This document shows, one piece after another, positions 49,978-61,193 of a stretch of DNA of 64,000 bases. The position numbers were made by a program, and so were the translations under genes. The notes under the pieces were generated by a model. That model had not been told where the DNA came from, ran no database searches, and saw only the letters and a program-made list of their open reading frames with translations. Numbering within the stretch: position 1 is the first letter of the stretch; every line of letters begins with the position of its first letter. Source of the DNA: Bretschneidera sinensis (Eukaryota; Streptophyta; Magnoliopsida; Brassicales; Akaniaceae); contig CM043702.1 of assembly GCA_023935145.1 (NCBI GenBank), forward strand, positions 56,648,501 to 56,712,500, written 5' to 3'.

Positions 49978-50336
49978 AACTAGTAATATTTGTTCATTAT
50001 CACCAAGGGATTTACTTTCCATCGGTGATAACTAATTTTTCTAAAAAGATAAATAAAGAAATCATTTAAAACCCATATTTTAATGTATTTATTTTCACTT
50101 CCCTTAGTGATGATATTTTTCTATTAAAAATAATTACATATTTTCTGAGGATTTTACAAAGCAATAGCAACGAGGATAAACAATTATCATCAGGGAAATA
50201 TTTCCTTGGTGATAATATTTTTCCTTGTCACTGAGAGACATGTCTCTTGATGATTAGTCATCGGTAAAAAATATTATCATCAAGAAACACATGTTTTTCG
50301 GTGATAATCCGTCGTTGATGCTAGTTTTTCTTAGTG
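49978..50336. mobile_element. CACTA-like transposon right end with subterminal repeats
   Basis: The block repeats ATTATCACCAAGGG, CATCGGTGATAA and TTCCTTGGTGATAAT in both orientations. It ends GTTTTTCTTAGTG at 50336, which in reverse reads CACTAAGAAAAAC, a CACTA-type terminus. The same motif family lies left of the LARD-like element (10936-10997). The two pieces may be one transposon split by the nest. No matching left terminus was found. Confidence 0.5.
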
Positions 50337-50739
50337 TTTGAAGCAATACGTTTTTGACACGCTCGCAACACACATATACTCGAACGAGTTAGGAGAGGTA
50401 ACAGATACTCTTAAATGTTTGTCATCATCAATAACGTTATATTAATTTACTCAAGGTAAACAGTTACTCGCATTAGTTTCCATCAACAAAGAAAGAAAGT
50501 GCAAGACCAATAACCATTGGTGAATTTAAATTTGACCATTGTGAGTATAATTTAGGACAGAAAATTTTAGCGAAGGCGTTAATATTTATTATGGATTGTT
50601 TTTATTATGCATGAGATTATTTATTAACGTAATCTAACCATGATAATTACCTACTCACTTTTTAATTTACTCATGTAATACATTAACAGTTTTTTCACTT
50701 GAAAAAAGCATTGAAAATTTAATTGATTATCTGAACAGA

Positions 50740-50793
<54 letters not shown>

Positions 50794-51684
50794 AATGTTT
50801 TAAGTTTTATTAAGGTGTAAATTATATATCCAATTTATATAGTGAGAGAAATCTCCTACTGTAAGTTGATTGTGCTAGTATTTTTTTTTTTTTTGCTTTT
50901 TATATGGGTCAGTGATAATATTTAAGATAAAATAAATCATTGTATTTGTATATAATATTATTTTTATAAATTTTTTTTTTTCAGCTTATGCACATAAATA
51001 TATAACCATATATATATAGACACTTCCAATTAGGTTAGAAAAGTAATCTCATGCATTAGTTATCAATCATATCAAATTACAACAATATTTGAAAACTGAT
51101 TAAAACATATTTAAATCAACACATTTAAGTAATTTTCGCTTTGAACTTACTGATTGAAGCATGCTTTAATCAATTCTCAAACAATGCTTACGTCATGATC
51201 CAAAGAAAAAAGAATCTACACTCTGACATGATTAGTTCTCAACCCTTCTCATGGTCAGATTACGTTAAATTAATTGACGATGTTTGAGTTAGCTTCAAAC
51301 TAACCTTAAACTGAAGCATATTTTTTTAAAAAAATAATTATAAAAAACTTAATCAAATCATTTATTAATTGATGTTTTAATTATTATTTAATGAAATAAT
51401 TCATAATCAAGACTAAATCATATGGTTCTTCAAATTAACAAGACTTAATTTATGTCAAACAAATGTAAATTAATAATTAGGCGGATGGATTATATCTTTC
51501 CTATATCTAAGGACTAGGGTCTTGTATCCCAAATTAAACATCATCTTATACAGTCACAAAGCAAGAATTGTATGCTTAAAGCCAACATTAAACAAAACAA
51601 AAATTAATTATTAAGAGTGTGCGAACATTGAAATTATTGGGTTAAATTCTCCAATTATCATGTGGTGTTACTTTAGTAGCTAAG
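50337..51684. other. Intergenic DNA downstream of the IAA19-like gene
   Basis: AT-rich, with a long AT microsatellite (50738-50790) and T runs near 50881 and 50980. No gene recognised. The 3' untranslated region of the IAA19-like gene should lie at its right end. Confidence 0.6.
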
Positions 51685-54202
51685 TCACAGCTCGTTCTGT
51701 GAAATTCCCTTGAGACCACCTCTAGGCTGTAGTCCAAAACGCTTAGCATCCGATCTCTTCATAATCCTCAGCCTCTTGCATGATTCAATGAACATCCTGA
51801 AAGTCATCACCAATAATTTATTAGCTTAATTTTATTTATCTCAATTTAAAAAAAAAAAAAAGGATCAAACTACAGAGCTTTCTTATTCTTTTTTTCCTTC
51901 TTCTAATAAAGCTATAATTACATGCTAGCAAAAGAAACATATTTAACTTAATTTGATCTTCTCAATAATAATGTCTCTAATTGCCTTGACCATGTAAGGT
52001 CTAAGTTTTGAGAAATTCTTACATGCAACCGTGAAAAAAACACCATTTATGTATTGGGCGAAAGCTTAACTGATAATTGTTAAGTAATTTTATTCGTATC
52101 GTCCGTAAAGTCACTATTCATGTTACTAATAAAATTATTTAATAATTATCAGTGAAATTTTCATCTGGTGCACAAATGATATTTTACATCAAATATATGT
52201 AAGAATTTCTAGTTAGTTTGAGGGCCTTATCGTCTTCTAACTGAGACCATTACGTCGGAGTTTGCTTCGTCGGCAATTTGTTGTCCAAGATACACACTAT
52301 TGAATGACAATTTTGCCTCTATATTTTCCATAAATGTACATTTTTGCATAATTTTTTTTTTATTCAAGACAAGTTTGATTCAAAATTAACACATTTTAAT
52401 GGTCTCTGGATTTCAGAAAAAGATATTGGTATTGAGAGGAATTGAGTCCGAATATATTTAATATGAAAGACTCGAAAATAAGCTAGGCAAAAAAAAAAAA
52501 AAAAAAGAGATCTATTCAAATTGGAATGTTGCTTCAGTCTAGTGAACATTACTGAGTGTCCATTGACTCGTATGTATGAAAAGAAGGAAAAGAGAAAGCA
52601 GAAACCCAAAAAATGGGAGACATCTCGCAAAAACTTTTAATTCTATGTAATGGAAAGTGGGTATTAATGTAATCTTGATTAATTAAGAACAAAATGATAA
52701 CAACTTGACTTAATTAAATGTAAAGTATTTTGACTAACGAATCTAAATCTACTTTTATGTTTTGACAAATGTACTAATTACATCTTAAAAAATCTAATCA
52801 ATTACAACTGTTTTTTTTACTGAATCAATTCAACAGTGTTCTAATGATTTACTTTTTATTTTTCATTTTATTGAATGCCGAGGATGGTAGTAATTAATAT
52901 TTCTTTTTCTTTTTTGATAAAGATGCTTAGTAACATTTCAAGGGTTTTGTTAAATAAATGCCCCACAAATGCATTGAGAATTTAAAATTATATTTAAGCT
53001 AACAAATATCATTCTAAATATGTTTTTATTTATTTATTTATGAGTATATATAAATTATATATAAGGGATACCCGTTATTCGGACCTAGCAATGTTTTAAT
53101 AATTTTTTGTCTAATCAGATCTTGAAATTGTTGAATAATTTATGCATACATAAATATTGTGTGATTAAATCTATAATTACGTATAATGGAGTGTACTATA
53201 TATATATATATATAGGTTGGTTTGAGAATAGGGAGACTTACTCCCAAGGGACATCTCCTGCAAGCATCCAGTCTCCGTCCTTGTCTTCATATATGGGAAC
53301 GTAATCGCAACTGTCTACGTCCTTCAACGCTGCACCTAATTAACACACCAAAACACGTTAGAAAAGAAGATACACTTAACTAGCTACTCTCATTTTTCAT
53401 TTTCAACAGCAAGCAAACCACCCAATCAACATATATAGTTAATTTTGCATGGCCGGCTCCTATATAGTTCAATACTCCTTCACTAAAAACTAAACTATAC
53501 ATGAATGTGGTTGACCCGGGTACCAGCTATCATCCATCGATAAAATTATCAAAAACCTGTTTGAGAGTATGAAATATATATATATTTTTATATTTATAAA
53601 CAAAAAACAATTTATAAAATCGTTTTTGTTTTAAAAAATCTGAATTTGTGTGAAAAAAACTATTGTCATAATTATTTTATCAAATACTAAATAATGTATA
53701 ACTTTAATGATTTTATTTTATTATAAATTGTTTAAAAAATAAATTATAAATCATAAATCGTTTTTATAACTGAGCCAAATTATAACCCTAGAGATTAAGA
53801 TAAAGATTAAACACAAATAATCAAGAATAGAAGAGAGCGGACTAATTAATTACCAATGCCAAAACAGCCAAAGAGCTTCTCCAGTGCTACGGCAAGATCA
53901 TGGTACCCTTCGTGCATACCCAAATCGATTTTTCGAAGAAACGGTGCCCCATCCATGCTAACTTTCACGTACATTATTTTAGATGTTTCATCATTTTCAT
54001 TAAAACTGTTCTTCCTTCTAAAAGAACACACCGGAGGCCACCCCACAACTTGACTCTTCGTTGGAATTTTCCAGTTTCCGTCGTCGAAAATCTCGGAAAA
54101 CCCTCTTTTCTTCTCATTAATCTTGTTCGTAAAACCATGACCATCTCCCGGGAGACCCAACCTTAGCTCCGTAATTTCTAGCCCGAGACCTTCTTTTGCC
54201 AT
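51685..54202 (-). CDS. IAA19: Aux/IAA auxin-response repressor, IAA19-like, complete
   Basis: Minus-strand exons 54202-53854, 53335-53242 and 51796-51685, with GT-AG introns of 518 and 1445 nt, join in phase to 184 residues. It has the EAR/domain I motif [13 protein letters not shown] (8-20), KKRGFSE (31-37), degron [16 protein letters not shown] (50-65), domain [21 protein letters not shown] (78-95), domain [21 protein letters not shown] (132-150), and [20 protein letters not shown] (154-173) near the C terminus. The start [19 protein letters not shown], the Cys after VGWPPV, FGxxGIGxALKD and GLQPRG match Arabidopsis IAA19, so I place it in the IAA5/6/19 clade. The PB1 Lys and acidic DxDxD motif are intact, so it should bind ARFs and be auxin-degradable. 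TATA-like elements (CATATAGG near 54273) lie close to the ATG. Confidence 0.95.
51797..53241 (-). other. Intron 2 of the IAA19-like gene
   Basis: 1445 nt between the domain IV exon (donor GA|gtaagtc) and the last exon (acceptor tttcag|). AT-rich, with an A run near 52490 and a short TA run near 53195-53210. No transposon ends or coding content recognised. Confidence 0.8.
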
Positions 54203-57170
54203 TTTTTCCGACGTTACAACTTTTGTTGAGCACTTAATGGTTTTTCTTATGCTTATAAGGTAAATGGTTCCCTATATGCTGTTTTTTGGTAGGTTTTTAT
54301 AAGTTTTTAGTAACCAAAATGACTTTATTAATTTTTATAATTTAAAAAAAGGGCAGTTAAGGACATGGTGGGAGCAATGACAGGTCAACCAAGACTTAGT
54401 GGTCGGTCACATGAAGAGGCAAAAGTGGGGACTATGTGCCCCCTCCTTATAACACTATTAAAGGCCAGCACTATAAGTTGGATACAAAACAGATCGTACG
54501 GCCGTTGTTTCTTTGGCGATTTGGTGGGATGCTATAGTGGCCGCACGATTAGGTGAACTTGGGGGACATGACATGTGATCTGTCTGATTTGAAGGGGTCT
54601 TCTGCATTAAATTACAGAAACGGTACTTGAGCTTGCACCATGATATAGGAGGGAGCATGTTTTGGAAAACAATATTGCATGTTGCTCATGACCATTCATA
54701 TATATGCATGTCTTCGTCATATATATATATGCTCTCCTTCCCTTTTTTTTGCCATGTGTTGCTTTTTGATTAGTGAACATCTCCGATATGTGAAATTACC
54801 ATGTTATCCTTAAGTTTTGCCATGCGTATGTCTATGCATCTATTTGGTTTGCGGATTTTTTTGACCTACATCATATAAAACCATTTATGACATATGCATG
54901 TCCATGTAATGTCATGCATATACATATATATATATATATATATATTATTTACGGTTTATGAATACATGTCTTGATTAGAAAATAACTAAAAATGTTCGAA
55001 TCGAATCGAATTTGAATAATAAAATATTTAAATTTAATTCAAGATTAAATAAATAAGATCGAGTTTGAATCAAACTCTAGTAGTTTTATAAAACTGAGCT
55101 CAATTCCACCCTACAAATAACATCGAATTAAGAACCATAATTAATTTTATGTGCGTTAAATATATGAACCATAATTAGAAATAATTTTATTAAGAGTAGA
55201 AAGTAGCGTGACAACATACCTATCTAATAAAAATTGCAAGAAATAGTCTTGGAAGTAGGACCTAAATGAAATTATGTACATTATATGACTTCCCTCATGA
55301 CTACTTTACAATCTTCGGGTCGATGCATGTGACTGTCTGGGACTGCTGTTTAAATTAACTAGTTATTGGCAAGCAAATAGTAACATAGCTTCAAAGGACC
55401 TTTCCTATTTTGCCATATCCTTGAAATTTATATTGGCAAAAGATAAAAAGACAAGGGGTGAATTAATTACAAATTTATCCATGAATTTTAATAATAATTA
55501 CAATTCACCCTTCTAATCTATCATTGATGTGGTTCCCATGTACATGATTTTAATTGAATTTTTTAGCTTTCTAGATGATGAATCGCAAGATTGAAAGGAA
55601 ATATATTTGGATTTTCGTTCAAATTAATGATTAAAGGATGAACAATTGGTCTACAAAGTGCAACATTGATATGTAAATTAACGCATCCAAAGTAATTTTT
55701 ACTTATTTTTTTTCATCTCACATGCTTTCACATTTCTTATTTATTTGCTTGACCAAGATGGGATGAAAATAACTCACACCCACCAAAGAAGAAAAGTACA
55801 CCAGAAAGGCGTCTCTTCATCTATTCATGCATGATAGTTGTTTGTGCAAAATTGACTAAGGTGCTTATGGAGTTAGGTTTCTCCGTCTCTCAAAGGAAAA
55901 CAACAACCAGTGCTTACTGTGGTCCTGAAAGGGACTTGACAATTCTTCCTCTATATGTTCAGGTTGTGAGGTCTAAGATAAAAAGTGTTGCCTAAACAAT
56001 TTGGACAAGTGCTGCTTAACAACGAAATAAAATTTTGATTGAAGTACTTTTAAAAGTCTTTTGCTCATTCTTTTTTTAGGAAAGATCAGTATTGACATTA
56101 ATCATCCCGCAACATTAACTAAATCTGACTACTCAAATACTTATTATCAGTTAAAAAAATTAAATTCTATTATATTATTAACTAACCGTGTAAATTCATG
56201 AAAATATTTTATCTATAAAAATAAATTTCAAAAATAATTATTTTTTCATGATAAATAAAAAAAAATTCATGTATATAATTGATGTTTAAATTAAAATAAA
56301 AACTTCACTTTCAAGAGAGAGAGGAATATATCTATACTTTTCAAATTTACATTGGCCGTAAATTAGTTCGAGCTCGACTTGAGATCGGTTTGAATTTTTA
56401 CTAGCTCAAACTCGTCCATATGCTTTATGAACTAATCTCGAGCAGAATTTTTTGGTTGTAAATTTTTTAACCAAGCTTGAGCATCGTGGAGTTCAACTCG
56501 ATAGAGATCGAGCATTTTGAGCTCATTAGTTTTCAAGCCGAGTATACAATTTTGTTCGGATTGTTTCAACATGGATGCACTTGATGAATCAATATATTAA
56601 CATAATTGCATTTATATTTTCAGATTAGGCAATCTATATATCTATTAATATATAACTAATATGGAAGACATTAAGAGGATGCCTGTAATTTTGACATTTG
56701 GCATACTTATTAATTGTCATATGTATTTTCATTAAAGTACTCGTAGTTTTAATAGTTGTTGTTTGGTGAGATAACCCAATTTATAAAGGCCAAATTACTA
56801 TAAGGCCCAAATAGTAGTAATGAAAATAATATGGCGATAAAATTTAATTTATAAAAGACCCAAAATAATAACAATATGAAGATTATGAAGACAATACATG
56901 TTACTAAGTACTTTAGAAATTATCAAGCCTACCAAATGGGAAATATCATTGATGGATTATTGTTTTTTTTTTAAAAAAATAAAAAATAAACCATAGAGTA
57001 CAAGCATGATTCTAAGCGCAGATAGCAACCAAGATAATAGTCATATTCTCAAACTGGAAAAACTCTATCAGAATCACACAGAAAAAATGAACCTTTCTAG
57101 ATAATTGAAAGTAGAAAACATGGAACAACAAACCTGTTGATGTCGAAAAGAAGCGAAAGGTACTGTTGTT
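54203..57170. other. Upstream intergenic DNA of the IAA19-like gene
   Basis: No gene recognised. TA microsatellites lie near 54717-54730 and 54921-54945. The stretch 56350-56570 is rich in GAGCTCGA/TCGAGC-type motifs, a composition common in decayed plant DNA transposons, but no termini were found. The proximal part should hold the promoter of the IAA19-like gene. I found no TGTCTC there. Confidence 0.5.
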
Positions 57171-57179
57171 AAACTAGAT

Positions 57180-59925
57180 CTGGACGGGATAGATTTGATA
57201 TTGGCCTTAATCTTGAGTCCACGTCAGCTTGCTACACAAACTTCTGCAAAGGAAACCACTCGAAGTTTGGTTCTTTGAGGAGGATACTTCGACGGTCAAG
57301 TTAGTAAGTGTACCAGAATGAAATGAGATGATAGGTTGAAAAGAAATACCAGGGGTGAGAGAGAGAAGAACCGAATTGTTTGTCCTTTTAAACTTGCCTT
57401 TATGGGGCTTTGACCCCCTCTATATAGGCATTGAGATTCTTTTTCTAGAAAAAGCTAGGAGTGAGCCCTACTCATGGATTTACCATGAATCTAAGACTTT
57501 AATGTTATTAAATTTGACAAGGTGCTTGGATTTCCCCGACACACCTCATAAGTTGTCAGAGTTAATGTTGCGATTAAGCTTGGATTCCCTAAAGCGTCTT
57601 TTTAGATGTCAGAGCCATGTGTCAATGTAACGGCTTGAGGTGCCATTAATGGCATTCAACTTTAAGCCTATTTAAGGGGGACTTAAGGCTTCATTTCCTT
57701 TCTTTTATCTCATTTGCATATTTCTTAAGTCTTAGAGCTCCTCTTCCCTTGCGACCTTTCTTCCTTTTCCCTTCAGCAGTACATTTTGGTCCTCCTCATT
57801 TATTCAAACACTTTGGTAAGTTTCTTTATATTTTCTTTTTAAATTATGTTTTCTTCTTCTTCGGACTCTAGTGAGGTTATGGTGGTAAAGGCAAAGGCCA
57901 TTGAGGGGGAAAATGTTTTTGAGAGAGAGGCTTCGAGTGTGAAGACCACTTCGAGAGATATTGAAGAAATTTTATCTATAGAGCCCAATGAGGTTGAGGG
58001 TAATAAAATAACCTCACAAGAGATTCAAGATTACATGGTTAATCAAGGTGAGACGTAGAATTTTTAGGTTAAGGATGAGCCTTGCACCCTAATGGCTTCC
58101 AAGTTTGAATCCATTAGTTTTAGGTATTCCATTCCCCCTTTGGAAACCTGTGCTTCTTAGTCCCGATGAAAGAGCTTGCACTCTGATAAGAGCTGGACCT
58201 TTTTGCCTTCTTCTCTGCTATTTGGACCACCTCAAAGCGGGGTTGAGATTTCCTTGACCCCAACATCAGATAAATCATTAACCATTTCGGGGTTTGCATA
58301 TCTTAGCTCACCCTTAATGCCCTTAGGAGTGTCGTGGGCTTTGTACTACCCCTAAGGATGCACACCGATTATAGCTGAGATGATAAGAAGTTGAAGGTCA
58401 TGATGTTCAAGTGGTTTTATACCTTGAAAAACATGCAAACTATAATGGGACAATTTTCACCCTAGGAAAGGTAGGAATATTCTTGAGTGCCCTTCCTCCT
58501 TAAAGTACTATAACATAAATACTTTTTATTTTATTTTATGGAGGGGATATAACCTAATAAGGTTTTGCTGGAGTGGGATTATAAAGATTTTCCCGATCAA
58601 AAAAGCTCTCCAGCTCTGCATCCCGAGGAAAAGGTTACAGTTGGCAAGATCCTCAGTATTAAATATAGTCTAATTGCTTAGGACCTAGCTAATGAGGAAA
58701 TTTTGAAGGCTTACCGTCATAGCCTTCATAATGTTTATGTCCATGATGGTAGTAGTTTAGTTTTTCTTTTTCTAACACTTTGATCAGATTTAGAACTACT
58801 TCTGACTTCATGTCTTATTCTTATAGCTGCCAACATGTTCAAAAGGCTTAGGTTGTTATGAAGGCACACCAGAATGCTTTTTCTAAACAGAGCCCTTCCT
58901 CTCGACTTGGTGCTGGCTAAGGTACTTCTTCTAACTTTAATCCTTACACTCTTGTGAATAGGAAGAGGGCTCGTGTGTAGAAGACTAAGGTTTGTGAACC
59001 CCAAGACCACCAGCAAGATGATGTGGTGGTCCTTAAAGTTGGCCCCCCCACACCTAGTGTCGTTGTCTCTGCTAACCTAGTCTCTTCGATGCCTCCTACA
59101 CCTCGTTCTCTATCTATTATGACGTCTTCCAAGGGAACTAGGTGGTAAGGTCACCGACTTTGCTCTTCGGGATCAAGATCGAGATGTAGCTACCTAGATT
59201 CTCAAAAGTTCAATCTTTCTGGCTGATGTGACAATGTTGGAAACACTCATTCTCAAGGAAATTAGGGAAAATCTTATTGAGGCTTTCCATAAGATAGCAT
59301 CTGAAGTCCTTAGACTTAGAAATTTTTTTTGCTTTCTTTGCTTATCTTAATATCAAACTCGGTCTAGTCCAAACTAGTGTGTATGCTTCTTTCGCTAGGG
59401 ACACCATCACTTTTATAGGTTAAATGATGGACAATCTTTGAAGGGGTGAAGAGAGGTACCTAAAGAACCTGTTTGAGTGCAAGAAGTTGATAAAGAATTT
59501 TCAGAACCATGATAATTGATACAAGCTTCAAGAGAAGAAGTTGGAGACTACCTTGACCTTGGCAAATTAGGTTTTCAAGACTACCGAGGAGGAGATCATG
59601 CAGTTGAAGGCAGAGGTTAGCCGATATCAGGGAATAGAGGGTCAGTTTAGAGGTGATCTGGCCAACATTGAGGCCACTGTTATGGAGAACTTCAAGGGTA
59701 CTGAGGCTTTCTAGAACGAACTGATAGACAAAGTCACGAATTGCCTTCAAATAGGATTTGACATGGCTGATGAGAAAGAGACCAAGTGTTGGCCTAAGCT
59801 AGACTGAGGTAGCTTGGTCATGCTTGACCTTAGGGAGTTTGAAGTGCAAGGAGGAGGTGTTGAGGCTAAGGGCAACGCTACCGAGGCTGAAGAGAATGTT
59901 GAACCTTGGGCTGAGAATGAGATCA
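57180..59925 (+). pseudogene. Decayed gag-like retrotransposon region
   Basis: A TATA-like CTCTATATAGGCA (57419) and a pyrimidine-rich leader precede an ATG at 57846. That frame (MFSSSSDSSEVMVVKAKAI, 70 codons) has a Ser- and Glu-rich start. Interrupted frames downstream read PLMPLGVSWALYYP near 58320 and, near 59570-59720, a charged helical stretch (TTEEEIMQLKAEVSRYQGIE) suggesting a coiled coil. This layout resembles the long gag-like proteins of non-autonomous plant Gypsy elements. No LTRs, RT or integrase are visible, so the family is uncertain. The Tork-like LTR at 59926 truncates it on the right. Confidence 0.4.
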
Positions 59926-60929
59926 TGTTGGTATTTATCTAAGGTTTACACATGTCAAAAAATGGTTTAAAGATGGTTAAAGTCTAAACCAAGGTTGGAG
60001 TATTAAAGTACAGCAAGTTAAAGGTCTGCACACATGTGTGTACATCACTTTGGAGCAAGGTAAGGATAAGCGCACTAGTGTGTGCACTTCTGCACACAAG
60101 CTAAAGGTGTGTGCGCACTATAGGTGATGGCCAGCACTGCATCGTGCACAGCCCAGCACCGCACCATCCAGAATGCATGCCTCTTGAAGCACCCCAGCAC
60201 TGCACCACTCCCCACCAGTGGCACACCGCCCAGAGAGTGTGCAAAGGCACTCTGCCCAGCACCGCATCGCGCCCTGTTGAGCACCTAGGTGCTAGGCAAA
60301 GTCAAGCACACATGGACAACCTGTTTTAACCCTCTCTTAGGTGCGTGGGTGCAAGGTTAAAATGCACATCACCAATTAGGAGTGATGGAGGGCCATGATT
60401 AAGTGGTAATCATGATCAAAGGGTGAGGATTGAATCTCAAGAATGACCAAGAAGTGGGTGGCTATAAAAGGGGTTCCCTAGCCTCATTTTTCACATATAG
60501 AACGACATAAGTTTGTGCCATACTTTGAGATCAATTATAATACAAGAGAGAATTGTGTGAGAGACATAAACGTAAGAGGGACTCTTTGTAGTGAGGCTGG
60601 TTGTAAAAGAGAGAGAAGTCTAGATTAAATAGAGAGCATTGTTAGTTCTTATCTTCTTCCTTACTTCTCTTATTGGTTTCTTCAAGAACTTGTTGATTCT
60701 TGAAGGGGGTTGCTGTACTTGTAAAGAACCATTTGATTTAGTGCAGAGAGTGAAGAGGAACTCACGGGGACGTAGGTACATTGCCGAACCTCGATAACAA
60801 ATTGCTTGTCTTCTTTCTTTCTTTGATTTTCTGTTCTTGTCTTAGATTGCTGAAATTCTTTCTATAAGTCATTCAAGACTTGGGTGTTTGGAAGATCACC
60901 ACCTGGGCATCTTGTCAAGGTGATTTCCA
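59926..60929 (+). repeat. 5' LTR of the Tork-like Copia
   Basis: It starts TGTTGGTATTTATC and ends GGTGATTTCCA. It includes a GC-rich patch of CAGCACCGCACC-type repeats (60140-60290) and a likely TATA box GGCTATAAAAGGGG (60461-60474). Confidence 0.85.
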
Positions 60930-60933
60930 ATAG

Positions 60934-60967
60934 TGGTATCAGAGCTTTGGACAGTGGTATCAGAGTA
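60934..60967 (+). other. Primer-binding site, present twice
   Basis: TGGTATCAGAGC at 60934-60945 is complementary to the 3' end of initiator tRNA-Met and sits four bases after the LTR. A second TGGTATCAGAG lies at 60957-60967 within a short tandem duplication (CAGTGGTATCAGAG). Confidence 0.75.
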
Positions 60968-61193
60968 AGCACAGCTGGGTATTGGAGCAAGAACAAGAAG
61001 GTGATGGAGCCAAGACTCCAAGAATCAAAGATCAACTTCTTGGGTGATTCAAGAACGGTGTAAAGATCAAGATCTGATCGTGTTCTTGAGGTAGATTCAA
61101 GAATGGTGTTAAGATCCATCTTCGATCTGTGTTCTTGAGGTTAAAGAAAACATTTATGGGTAGTGCATAAATCAGGGATCTTGTCCACAAAAG

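Noticed and set aside
56350..56570. GAGCTCGA-rich block as a transposon
   Set aside because: The composition resembles decayed DNA transposons, but I found no inverted ends or target duplication, so no element is called.
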